A program made the position numbers and the translations under genes. From positions 3,100,001 to 3,164,000 of the forward strand of contig NZ_CP019285.1 in NCBI RefSeq assembly GCF_000226975.2: DNA of 64,000 nucleotides, written 5' to 3'. The notes below the pieces were generated by a model. It made no database searches, was not told the origin of the DNA, and saw only the letters and a program-made list of their open reading frames with translations. How positions within the stretch are numbered: the first letter of the stretch is position 1; every line of letters begins with the position of its first letter. Source of the DNA: Halobiforma lacisalsi AJ5. Its GTDB lineage: Archaea; Halobacteriota; Halobacteria; Halobacteriales; Natrialbaceae. Positions 36,530 through 44,608 of the stretch are shown one piece after another.

Positions 36530-37729
36530 ATGCGAGATCGGACCACCTTCGACAGGATCGACCGACGAACGTTCGTGACCGGCGTCGCAGCCGGGACCCT
36601 CACCGTTGGGGGGTGTACGAACGAGGGATCGGACGACGACGACGACGCGAGCGAGGGCGGCGATGGAGACGAGGTCGAAGACGCGGACCTCGAGGTCGGC
36701 CCCGCCTTCCGGGAGGTCGAGGAGCCGCCGGACGCGGTCTACCTGCCGACCCACCGGGAGGCGATGCGGACCGTCGACCCCCTCGAGGCCGGTGACTACA
36801 CCATCGTCCCGATGCTCTCCTATCCGCACCCGTTCTGGCTGGTGACGGGCGGGACCGGCGAGGACGACGTGTCCCGCGAGGTGCCCGACGACGGCCGCGG
36901 CGTCCACCTGATGTTCGTCCTTCGGGACGCGAAGACCGACATCGTGCTCCCAGTCGGAGACGGGGCCAGGATCGAAATCTCCGCGGACGGCGAACCGGTC
37001 GGCGGCCCGCGTTCCCCGTGGCCGATGATCTCCCAGGAGATGGGGTTTCACTTCGGCGACAACGTCTCGCTGCCGGGGGATGGGACCTACCGCGTCGAGA
37101 TCACGCTGCCGCCGCTCTCGACCCGGACGACCGGCGACCTCGAGGGGCGATTCGAGGAGCGTGCGACCGCGGAGTTCGAGTTTACCTACGACGACGCGTT
37201 TCGCGAGGGGGTTGTCGGCGGCGTCGACTATCTCGACGAGGAGGAGTGGGGGCGGCGGGACGCGCTCGAGTTGATGGACGCTGCGACGGGAGGAACCGGG
37301 GACGGACCATCGGCCGACGAGTACCCGGGGACGGCACTCGTCGCAGCCGAGGACGACGACGGCGTGGAACTCCCTCGGAGCGGCGACACAGCCGTTCTCG
37401 CGACCCTCGTCGAGTCCGGCAACCGGTTCGCCGCCGACCCCTATCTGCTCGTCTCGCTGCGGACGCCGTACAACGGCGTTCCGTTGCCCCACGCGTTTCT
37501 CTCCGCGACCGTCGAACGCGACGGCGAGCCCATCGCGTCGGAAGTTCCCCTCGAGGGGGCCGTCGACGGCGAGGTCGGCCACCACTACGGCGCGTCGCTC
37601 GCCGACGTCCGACCGGGTGACGCCGTGACGATCACGTTCGAGTCGCCGCCGCAGGTCGCCCGCCACCAGGGGTACGAGACCGCGTTCCTCGAGATGCCGC
37701 CGGTCGAACTCGAGGTGTCCGACCGGTGA
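36530..37729 (+). CDS. Exported lipoprotein with P19/Tp34-like metal-binding domain
   Basis: The N-terminus DRRTFVTGVAAGTLTVGGC is a Tat signal with a lipobox Cys. Residues about 85-215 resemble the P19/Tp34 iron-transport fold, including GVHLMFVLRD and PMISQEMGFHFGDNVSLPGDGTYRV with Met/His residues in the metal-site region. A second domain of about 120 residues follows. P19-like proteins bind Cu/Fe in bacterial iron uptake. Adjacent to a DyP/EfeB-like gene, this suggests a haloarchaeal iron or haem acquisition pair. No permease is in the operon. Confidence 0.65.
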   Translation: MRDRTTFDRIDRRTFVTGVAAGTLTVGGCTNEGSDDDDDASEGGDGDEVEDADLEVGPAFREVEEPPDAVYLPTHREAMRTVDPLEAGDYTIVPMLSYPHPFWLVTGGTGEDDVSREVPDDGRGVHLMFVLRDAKTDIVLPVGDGARIEISADGEPVGGPRSPWPMISQEMGFHFGDNVSLPGDGTYRVEITLPPLSTRTTGDLEGRFEERATAEFEFTYDDAFREGVVGGVDYLDEEEWGRRDALELMDAATGGTGDGPSADEYPGTALVAAEDDDGVELPRSGDTAVLATLVESGNRFAADPYLLVSLRTPYNGVPLPHAFLSATVERDGEPIASEVPLEGAVDGEVGHHYGASLADVRPGDAVTITFESPPQVARHQGYETAFLEMPPVELEVSDR

Positions 37730-38415
37730 GCGGAGCGTTCGGTCGCGCTGGAGTCGCGCTCGCCCTGGCGCTCGCCTGCGCTCTCGCTATCGTCACGGGC
37801 ACGTTCGCGATCCCGGCCGCGGCGGGCGACAACGTCGCGATCTTCGCCCTCGAGCCGGCCGAGATCGACGCGGAGTCGGGCGGGACGGTCGAGCTATCGC
37901 TGGTCGTCGGCACTCACGGCGACTACGCGGGTAACGGGATCGACGAACTGTCGGCAACCCTGGCCTACGACCCGGCGGTCTTCTCGGTCGCGGAGATCAC
38001 ACACGAGGGGATGCTCGCCCAGGGCGACCCGGACGCGTCGGTCGACGGCTCGGCGACCGTCGATGACGGAGACGGCACGGTGACGATCGAGCAGGAACGC
38101 GACCCGTCAGGAGACGGTGCGGCGACGACTGCCCCGGCGGCGACCGTTCGGTTCGACGTCGCGCCGGACGCGCGGACGGCGAACGAGACGATCGAGGTGG
38201 CAGAGACGTCGGCGATCCTCGTTACCGACTATCCGCAGGGGACGACGGTCCGGGATGCCACTGTCGCGGTCGAAGCCGCCGAGAACCCGGGCGAGGCCGA
38301 AGGTGGAGTCACCGACGCCATCCCCACTCCCGGGTTCGGAGCCGGTGCGGTGCTCGCGGCCGTCGCCCTCACCGCGACCCTGGCAGCGATCGGCCGGTCG
38401 GTGTGGCGGCGCTGA
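37726..38415 (+). CDS. PGF-CTERM surface protein with cohesin-like domain
   Basis: A Sec signal peptide (about residues 10-34) precedes a domain like the cohesin fold (VAIFALEPAEIDAESGGTVELSLVV, LSATLAYDPAVFSVAEI). The C-terminus is TPGFGAG, a hydrophobic helix and RSVWRR, a PGF-CTERM archaeosortase signal. It overlaps the upstream P19-like gene by GTGA, so the three exported genes form one operon. A role as surface anchor or docking partner is inferred. Confidence 0.75.
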   Translation: MSGAFGRAGVALALALACALAIVTGTFAIPAAAGDNVAIFALEPAEIDAESGGTVELSLVVGTHGDYAGNGIDELSATLAYDPAVFSVAEITHEGMLAQGDPDASVDGSATVDDGDGTVTIEQERDPSGDGAATTAPAATVRFDVAPDARTANETIEVAETSAILVTDYPQGTTVRDATVAVEAAENPGEAEGGVTDAIPTPGFGAGAVLAAVALTATLAAIGRSVWRR

Positions 38416-38492
38416 CGAACTCGTCCCACCCGGTTCGTCGGTCGCAATGCCAACGTTGACACTCTCGCGAGTCGGACACTCGAGGTATAGGC

Positions 38493-39440
38493 ATGACCGA
38501 GGTCGAGACGTCACGAACGAAGGCGTGGCTGATGGCGGCACGCCCTCAGACCTTGCCCGCTGCCGCGGGTCCCGTCATCGTCGGGACAGGACTTGCGGTC
38601 CACGAGGGCGTTTTCGCGCCGCTGCCGGCCCTGATGGCCTTCGTCGGTGCGGCGCTGATCCAGATCGGGACCAACTTCGCGAACGACTACTACGACGCGA
38701 TCAAGGGGGCGGACACGGAGGACCGGGACGGGTTCACTCGAGTCACGCAATCGGGACTCATCCCGCCCGAACGGGTCAAACTCGCCACGATCGTCACTTT
38801 CGGCCTGGCGATCCTCTCGGGCACGTATCTCGTCTACGTCGGCGGCCTCCCGATCCTCGTCATCGGACTCGTCAGCGTCCTGTGTGGCTGGGCGTACACC
38901 GGCGGCCCGTACCCGCTCGGCTACCACGGCCTGGGCGATCTCTTCGTTTTCGTCTTCTTCGGGATCGTTGCCGTGATGGGGACCTTCTACGTGCAGGCGG
39001 CCGCAGTCGCCCCGGTCGGGCCGCTGATGACGTCGGTGCCGGACGGAACCGTCACGCTCGAGGCGTTCGTCGCCAGCCTCCCCGTGGCGGGGATCTCGAC
39101 GGCGATCCTGGTCGTGAACAACATCCGCGACAGGGAGACCGACGCCGAAACCGGGAAACGAACGCTCGCGGTGCGGTTCGGCTACCGGGTGAGCCGCGTC
39201 GAGTACGTCGCGCTGATCGCGCTCGCGTACCTCGCACCGCTGTGGTTCTGGCCCATCTCGAGGGCGAGCGGGTTCGGGCCGGTCGTCCTGTTGCCCCTCC
39301 TGACCCTGCCCTACGCCGCAGCCGTCGCCCGGACGGTCTGTACGCGAACCGACGGCGATGCGCTGAACCCCGCACTGGAGGGGACCGGCAAACTGCTCGC
39401 GATTCACTCGCTTCTGTTCGCGGCGGGACTGGTGATCTGA
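38493..39440 (+). CDS. menA: 1,4-dihydroxy-2-naphthoate polyprenyltransferase
   Basis: This UbiA-family membrane enzyme attaches the prenyl chain to dihydroxynaphthoate. The first Asp-rich motif is NFANDYYDAIKGADTEDRDG, and the second is NNIRDRETDAETGKR. Roughly nine membrane segments are present. It is followed one base later by menC and then menE in an overlapping run, so the three are one transcript. Confidence 0.95.
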   Translation: MTEVETSRTKAWLMAARPQTLPAAAGPVIVGTGLAVHEGVFAPLPALMAFVGAALIQIGTNFANDYYDAIKGADTEDRDGFTRVTQSGLIPPERVKLATIVTFGLAILSGTYLVYVGGLPILVIGLVSVLCGWAYTGGPYPLGYHGLGDLFVFVFFGIVAVMGTFYVQAAAVAPVGPLMTSVPDGTVTLEAFVASLPVAGISTAILVVNNIRDRETDAETGKRTLAVRFGYRVSRVEYVALIALAYLAPLWFWPISRASGFGPVVLLPLLTLPYAAAVARTVCTRTDGDALNPALEGTGKLLAIHSLLFAAGLVI

Positions 39441-39441
39441 G

Positions 39442-40554
39442 ATGACTACTGAGACGAACGGCGGCACGGGACTGGACGATCTCGACCTCCAACTCGAGGT
39501 CCGATCGTTCTCACTGCCGCTCGCGGAGCCGCTCGAGACCGCGGGCGGTGCGATCGAGTCCCGCGACGGGTTTCTGGTCCGTATCGCGGAGCGATCGGAT
39601 GGGAGCGCGATCACGACGTCGACCGTCGGCTACGGCGAAGCGACCCCCCTCGCCGGCTGGACCGAGTCCGACGACGACTGCGAAGCGGCCCTCGAGCGTG
39701 CCCGGACGGCGATCCGCAACGACGGTCCGGGCGCGGCGCTGGCCGCGGTCGAAGAACAGGTCGCGGCGCGCCACGCCGTCTCGCTTGCCCTCGCGGACTT
39801 CGAGGCGTCCCGTACGGCGACGCCGCTGTATCGCCACCTCGGCCAGGAGTCGATGATCGGCCGGGTCCGGGCCAACGCGACCGTCGGTGACGCCGCCGCA
39901 CCGGAAACCGCTGTGGCGGCCCGCGAAGCGGTCGACGGTGGCTTCGACTGCTGTAAACTGAAAGTCGGTATGCGCTCCCTCGAGGACGACCTCGAGCGCG
40001 TCCGCCGCGTCCGGGACACCGTCGGGTCCGACGTCGAACTCCGGGTCGACGCCAACGAGGCCTGGACCTACGAGGAGGCCGAACGCGCCCTGGAGACGCT
40101 CGACGACCTCGGCGTTTCCGTCCTCGAACAGCCGCTTCCCGCCGGCGCGTTAGGGGGTCACGCCGCGCTCCGCGAAGAGGCGGGCGACGTCGGGATCGCG
40201 CTCGACGAGGGCCTGCTCGAGCACGGCGTCGATCGCATCTGTGAGGCCGGCGCGGCCGACGTCGTGGTTTTGAAACCGATGGCCCTGGGCGGGGTCGACG
40301 TCGCCCGCGAGGTCGCGGCCTGGGTGAGCGAGTTCGGGCTGACGCCGCTCGTGACGACGACGATCGACGGGGTGGTCGCCCGGACCGCGGCCGTCCACCT
40401 CGCGGCGGCGATTCCGGACGTGCCGGCCTGCGGACTCGCGACTGCGGACCTGCTGGCCGAGGACCTCGGGCGGGATCCGGTCGTCTTCGAGAACGGGGCC
40501 GCGCTCGTCCCGCAGGCGAAGGGCATCGGCGTCGACGGGGTGTGGCCGGAATGA
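39442..40554 (+). CDS. menC: o-Succinylbenzoate synthase
   Basis: Enolase-superfamily dehydratase. The catalytic Lys pair lies in CCKLKVG, followed by metal ligands in LRVDANEAW and VLEQPLP, a further Asp in IALDEGL, and the second catalytic Lys in VVLKPMALGG. It forms the aromatic ring of OSB from the MenD product (SHCHC). The length of 370 fits. It overlaps menE by ATGA. Confidence 0.94.
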   Translation: MTTETNGGTGLDDLDLQLEVRSFSLPLAEPLETAGGAIESRDGFLVRIAERSDGSAITTSTVGYGEATPLAGWTESDDDCEAALERARTAIRNDGPGAALAAVEEQVAARHAVSLALADFEASRTATPLYRHLGQESMIGRVRANATVGDAAAPETAVAAREAVDGGFDCCKLKVGMRSLEDDLERVRRVRDTVGSDVELRVDANEAWTYEEAERALETLDDLGVSVLEQPLPAGALGGHAALREEAGDVGIALDEGLLEHGVDRICEAGAADVVVLKPMALGGVDVAREVAAWVSEFGLTPLVTTTIDGVVARTAAVHLAAAIPDVPACGLATADLLAEDLGRDPVVFENGAALVPQAKGIGVDGVWPE

Positions 40555-42182
40555 TCCCGCTCTCGAGGCCGGGCGAGGTTCCGGAACGAGACCCGCTCTC
40601 GGCACGCGCAGCGGCGACGCCGGACGCCACAGCACTGATCGACGTCGAGACCGACCGGGAGTGGACCTATGCGGCGTTCGATCGGCGGGTCGACCGGGTT
40701 GCTCGAGTCCTCGGCGAGTTGGGAGACGGCGAACCCCCGCCTGATCGACTCGGCGTCCTCATGGATACCCGGCCCGCCTTCGCCGTCGTCTTCTTCGCCG
40801 CGGTGCGGACGGGGACGACCGTCGTCCCGCTGAACGTCCGCGAGACGGTGCCGGAACTCGCCGACAAGGTCGAGCGGACGTCCCTCGAGGCGATCGTCTG
40901 CGAGCGCGGGACCGAGTCGACGGCGGTCGAACTCGCCGACCGCGCTGGAGGGTGTTCGGTCGCGTCAGCCGACGACCCCGAGCGGGTGGACGACGGCGTT
41001 CGATCCCTCGATGTACTCGAGGACGGAGACGCGACCGATGCTGCCCCCGAACCAGACACGCGCGGCAGGATCGACCCCGAGACCACCCAGTTGATCATGT
41101 TCACGTCGGGGACCTCCGGCGACCCGAAGGGCGTCGAACTGACCCTCGCGAACCTCGTCGCCAGCGCGACGGCCTCGGCCTTCCGACTGGGCGTCGACCC
41201 CGCGGACCGCTGGCTCTGCTGTCTCCCGATGTACCACATGGGCGGGCTCGCGCCCGTGATTCGCTCGACGCTGTACGGGACGACCGTCGTGATCCAGCGC
41301 GAGTTCACCGCCCGCGAGACCGCCCACGTGCTCGAGGAGTACGACGTGACCGGCGTCTCGCTCGTCCCGACGATGTGCAAGCGTCTGCTCGAGTGCGACA
41401 GGGGCAGCGACGGGGACGGCGAGGACGGGTGGCAGCCACCCGACACGCTGCGGTTCGTCCTCCTCGGCGGTGCGCCCGCCACCGACGACTTGCTCGAGCG
41501 CTGTCTCGATCGCGGGGTACCCGTCCATCCGACCTACGGGATGACCGAGACGGCCTCCCAGATCGCGACGGCGACCCCCGACGAGGTGCGCCGGTACGAG
41601 GGCACCGTCGGCCGGCCGCTGGTCGGCACCGAGGTGTCGGTCGTCGACGACGACGGGGACCCCGTGGAACCGGGCGAGCCGGGCGAACTCGTCGTCGCCG
41701 GCCCGACGGTGACGCCGGGCTACCTCGAGCCCGCGGTGACCGAGGCGGCGTTCGACGAGCGCGGACTGCACACGGGCGACGTGGGGTACCGCGACGAGGG
41801 CGGCCGCCTCCGGATCCTCAACCGGCGCAGCGACCGCATCGTCACGGGTGGCGAGAACGTCGACCCGGGCGAGGTCGTCGACGCGCTTCTCGAGCACCCG
41901 GCCGTCGACGAGGCGGCCGTCGTCGGTCTCCCGGACGAGGAGTGGGGCGAACGGGTGAGCGCGCTGCTCGTTCCGACCGGCGACGACCTCGAGTACGCCT
42001 CGGTCCTCACACACTGCGACGACCGCCTCGCGGGGTTCAAGCGACCGAAGACCCTCGCCGTCGCCGACGAGTTGCCGCGAACGGCTTCGGGGACGGTCGA
42101 CCGCGACGCGGTTCGCAAACGCCTGCTCGAGGACGGCCTCGACGCGGCTCACCTCGAGGATCGGGCCGGTTCCGGGCGCTGA
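40551..42182 (+). CDS. menE: o-Succinylbenzoate-CoA ligase
   Basis: This is an ANL-superfamily adenylating enzyme. The P-loop-like core motif MFTSGTSGDPKGVELT, the motif HPTYGMTETASQ, the conserved Asp in LHTGDVGYRD and the C-terminal RTASGTVDR lysine-region are in place. It activates OSB before ring closure by MenB. The ATG at 40551 overlaps the menC stop. The 543-residue length is normal. Because close relatives activate other acids, the assignment rests on the men context. Confidence 0.92.
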   Translation: MIPLSRPGEVPERDPLSARAAATPDATALIDVETDREWTYAAFDRRVDRVARVLGELGDGEPPPDRLGVLMDTRPAFAVVFFAAVRTGTTVVPLNVRETVPELADKVERTSLEAIVCERGTESTAVELADRAGGCSVASADDPERVDDGVRSLDVLEDGDATDAAPEPDTRGRIDPETTQLIMFTSGTSGDPKGVELTLANLVASATASAFRLGVDPADRWLCCLPMYHMGGLAPVIRSTLYGTTVVIQREFTARETAHVLEEYDVTGVSLVPTMCKRLLECDRGSDGDGEDGWQPPDTLRFVLLGGAPATDDLLERCLDRGVPVHPTYGMTETASQIATATPDEVRRYEGTVGRPLVGTEVSVVDDDGDPVEPGEPGELVVAGPTVTPGYLEPAVTEAAFDERGLHTGDVGYRDEGGRLRILNRRSDRIVTGGENVDPGEVVDALLEHPAVDEAAVVGLPDEEWGERVSALLVPTGDDLEYASVLTHCDDRLAGFKRPKTLAVADELPRTASGTVDRDAVRKRLLEDGLDAAHLEDRAGSGR

Positions 42183-42234
42183 GCGGATCCGCATCGTCGC
42201 CGGTGTAAAGACGCTGGCCGTCCTACGTGAGACC

Positions 42235-43053
42235 GTGTGTACGCTTACGCTCGCGTGGCAGGTGTTCGAGGACGCACCCGTCGCCGTCGCGGCGAACCGC
42301 GACGAGGCCCTCGAGCGCGACTCGCTGCCGCCGGACGTCTACCGCGAGGACCCGCTCGTTATCGCACCGCAGGACGCCGAGGCCGGCGGCACCTGGATCG
42401 GCTACAACGAACACGGCGTCTTCGCCGGGATCACGAACCGGTGGCTCGGGGCCGATCTCGCGGGAGAGCGCTCGCGCGGACTGCTCGTCGCCGACGTCCT
42501 CGCCGCGACGTCCGCGCGGGAGGCTGCCGAGGTCGTCGAGTCGGCGACGAACGAAGCCGAGTACGACGGGTTCAACCTGGTCGTGGCGGACGCCGACAAC
42601 GCCTACTGTTACGCCTGGGACGGCGAGCTAACCCGGACGACCTTCGAGCCCGGGGTCCACGTCGTGGTCAACGTCGCGATAGACGATGACGCGGAGATCC
42701 CGCCGATCAGGACCGAGGCCGCGCGAGCACAGGCGGAAAACGCCCGGACGGTGCGTCGCGAACTCGCGGTCGAGACCGACGCCGATGCCTCGGGCGAGCC
42801 GATCGAGACGGCCGACGGCTGGCTCGAGCGCGCCGGTGACGTCCTCGGCGACCACGAGTACGGCGTCTGTATCCACGAGGACGGGTTCGGCACGCGGTCG
42901 TCGTCACTGATCGCGCTCGGCTCGGCCGGCGACGGCGACGCTCCATCGGCTCGCTACTCGTTCGCGGACGGGCCGCCCTGTCGGACCGAGTACGAACCCG
43001 CGGCGCGTTCGCTCGGAATTAGCCGCGAAGTCGACGGCGAAGGGCACATTTAA
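42235..43053 (+). CDS. NRDE-family (TANGO2-like) protein
   Basis: The family signature is at the very start: MCTLTLAW, then VAANRDEALERDS. The next conserved element is GGTWIGYNEHGVFAGITNR. The N-terminal Cys resembles an Ntn-hydrolase nucleophile, but the activity of the family is not settled. TANGO2 has been linked to haem handling. The start is GTG. It follows menE by about 50 bases and may share its transcript. It is soluble and cytoplasmic. Confidence 0.85.
   Translation: MCTLTLAWQVFEDAPVAVAANRDEALERDSLPPDVYREDPLVIAPQDAEAGGTWIGYNEHGVFAGITNRWLGADLAGERSRGLLVADVLAATSAREAAEVVESATNEAEYDGFNLVVADADNAYCYAWDGELTRTTFEPGVHVVVNVAIDDDAEIPPIRTEAARAQAENARTVRRELAVETDADASGEPIETADGWLERAGDVLGDHEYGVCIHEDGFGTRSSSLIALGSAGDGDAPSARYSFADGPPCRTEYEPAARSLGISREVDGEGHI
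43045..43053 (+). promoter_or_regulatory. TATA box of the winged-helix gene and its upstream ORF
   Basis: ACATTTAAG is centred about 29 bases before the ATG at 43079. This places the predicted transcript start at or near that ATG rather than at the regulator gene itself. Confidence 0.5.
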
Positions 43054-43078
43054 GCGGCTCCCCGCATCTCATATGGAC

Positions 43079-43129
43079 ATGGACGAACTCCTGCCTGTCG
43101 CGTCGAGCACGGAGGGGTGGTCACCGTGA
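43079..43129 (+). CDS. Possible 16-codon leaderless upstream ORF
   Basis: ATG 43079 starts MDELLPVASSTEGWSP and stops at 43127-43129, overlapping the GTG start of the next gene as GTGA. The TATA spacing puts the transcript start at this ATG. An SD-like GGAGGGG (43111-43117) lies inside this frame and about 8 bases before the downstream GTG, the arrangement expected for translational coupling. It could be a leader peptide or just an upstream start. Low confidence. Confidence 0.4.
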   Translation: MDELLPVASSTEGWSP

Positions 43130-43476
43130 GCGTCTCAGCGGCGGAAGAAGAGCTGACCGAGGACGAGCGCGCCGGGCTCGAGCTCGTTCGCGAGACCGGC
43201 GGGATCCACCAGAGCGACTTCTGGAAGGAACTGGACGTCTCCTCGCGCAAGGGGAGCCGCATCGTCGAATCGCTCGTCGAGAAGGACTTGGTCGACCGCG
43301 AGGAGACGGTTTACGATGGACACAACACCTACTACATCAGCCCGACGGCTCGCGACCTGGACTTCCGGCTGCTGATGGCCGGGGACATGCTCTCGCCGTT
43401 TATCGGCGAGGAGGAGATCGATCCACAGAGCGACGCCTTCTCGCAGTGGATCATGAACCTCGCCTACGAGGAGTAG
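43126..43476 (+). CDS. Winged-helix DNA-binding protein
   Basis: The 116-residue protein has a MarR/Lrp-like wHTH: LELVRETGGIHQSDFWKELDVSSRKGSRIVESLVEKDLVDREETV, in which the second and recognition helices are clear, and the wing has YDGHNTYYISPT. The C-terminal helix may dimerise. The GTG at 43126 is chosen because the SD-like GGAGGGG is 8 bases upstream; an in-frame GTG at 43117 overlaps that SD. The target is unknown. Confidence 0.8.
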   Translation: MSVSAAEEELTEDERAGLELVRETGGIHQSDFWKELDVSSRKGSRIVESLVEKDLVDREETVYDGHNTYYISPTARDLDFRLLMAGDMLSPFIGEEEIDPQSDAFSQWIMNLAYEE

Positions 43477-43532
43477 TCGGGGACCGCTGCTTTTCGCCGG
43501 CAATCGTTCGGTTCCTCGAGTGAGGAGACCGG

Positions 43533-44357
43533 TCAGTCGTCGTCCTCCGCGCCCCGCACTTGAGCGACGTGTGTGAACGTGACAAGACCGATGCCGCCGA
43601 CGAGGTTGCCCGCGGTCGAGACGACGACCGTCTCCCCGAGCGCGCCGTAGCCGATCGCCGCGTCGAAGAGGAACCCGAAGAAGACGTGAATCGCGGTGAC
43701 GACCACGTGGTCGAAGGGGCCAAGCGCTAGCAGGAACCCGACGATGTACGCCATCGTGATGCGGCTCCGGACGCTGTTGACGGCCTCGAGGAGGTACGAC
43801 AGGAGACTCACCAGCGCACCGCCGACGATGGCGCTCGCGAACATCCCCCGTGTCGGCCGGTGAACGATCTCCTCGGCGGTCCGCGCCAGCGCGTGTGCCG
43901 ACCCCGACGGGAGGACGCCCTCGACGGCGAAGACGAGCGCGAAGAGGAACCCCCCGACGAGATTGACGACGAGGGTGAGGGCCCACAGCCGGAGGAGCGG
44001 CCCGAGCAGCCACGAGCCGTCCTGAGCGACCGCCTTCGCGGCTGGATCGAAGAAGTTCTCGTTGAACAGCTCCGTTCGGCCGACGACCAGGAAGACGACG
44101 CCGGTCGCGAACGTGAGTGCGCCCGCGATATGCGCTACCTCGCCGAACTGGGGTTCGACCAGTGCGTCGACGACGCCGAGCGTGGCGATGCCGAAGACGA
44201 TCGTGAACCCGGCGATGAAGCTGGTCGCCGTCAGCTCGAGAAACGACTGGTCGAGCCGCCGTTCACCTTCCTCGACTGCCCGGTCGAATATTTCGTCGGG
44301 GTCTGGGGCGATGGGCACACAGATATTGCGCTTTTGTGACACATAACGGGACGACAT
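43533..44357 (-). CDS. Formate/nitrite transporter (FNT) family protein
   Basis: The protein has six membrane helices with the family pattern. The helix-2 loop region reads VVFLVVGRTELFNENFFDP, as in the YfdC-like subgroup of FNT channels. These are pentameric channels for small monovalent anions such as formate or nitrite. With nirK genes nearby, nitrite export or uptake is plausible but unproven. The ATG at 44357 is used. It lies behind a 250-base leader with unusual inverted repeats. Confidence 0.82.
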   Translation of the reverse strand: MSSRYVSQKRNICVPIAPDPDEIFDRAVEEGERRLDQSFLELTATSFIAGFTIVFGIATLGVVDALVEPQFGEVAHIAGALTFATGVVFLVVGRTELFNENFFDPAAKAVAQDGSWLLGPLLRLWALTLVVNLVGGFLFALVFAVEGVLPSGSAHALARTAEEIVHRPTRGMFASAIVGGALVSLLSYLLEAVNSVRSRITMAYIVGFLLALGPFDHVVVTAIHVFFGFLFDAAIGYGALGETVVVSTAGNLVGGIGLVTFTHVAQVRGAEDDD

Positions 44358-44455
44358 GAATACGCCATGGCCGTCGAGGGCTCGGCGGTGGGCGACAGGA
44401 CGCTATCGAGCGATCGCTGCTCGTCGCGCCAAGCATAGGTGTGTGATTTCTGACT

Positions 44456-44519
44456 GATGGGTTCTGTGATAATAACAGAAATAGCCCTCGATCAGGTCGT
44501 ACGCTCGCGAGAACCCATC
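44456..44519. repeat. Perfect 10-bp inverted repeat in the FNT leader
   Basis: GATGGGTTCT at 44456-44465 and its exact complement AGAACCCATC at 44510-44519. One arm shares four bases with the competing hairpin TTCTGT/ACAGAA (44462-44467 and 44475-44480). Confidence 0.6.
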
Positions 44520-44592
44520 GAACTCGACTGCCTGATCCCCCGGGATTTTTGCGCGCCCACTCGGGCGAACCGTTCGGGACGCCTGTGGTTGC

Positions 44593-44604
44593 TACACGCG
44601 TGTA
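44593..44604. promoter_or_regulatory. 12-bp perfect palindrome, possible operator
   Basis: TACACGCGTGTA directly adjoins an AT-rich TATA-like element on the minus strand, upstream of the FNT leader and just past the gatA stop. It is well placed for a dimeric repressor. Confidence 0.4.
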
Positions 44605-44608
44605 AAAA

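Larger units (their letters stand above)
44358..44608 (-). other. Structured leader region upstream of the FNT gene
   Basis: No gene is recognised. On the minus strand it holds interleaved stems in the order GATCAGG, GATGGGTTCT, CCTGATC, AGAACCCATC, which can form a pseudoknot. A third hairpin TTCTGT/ACAGAA (44462-44480) shares bases with the second stem and so would be exclusive with it. A TATA-like TAATTTTTA lies near 44597-44606, with a 12-bp palindrome beside it. This fits a long 5' leader of the FNT gene. Confidence 0.45.
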
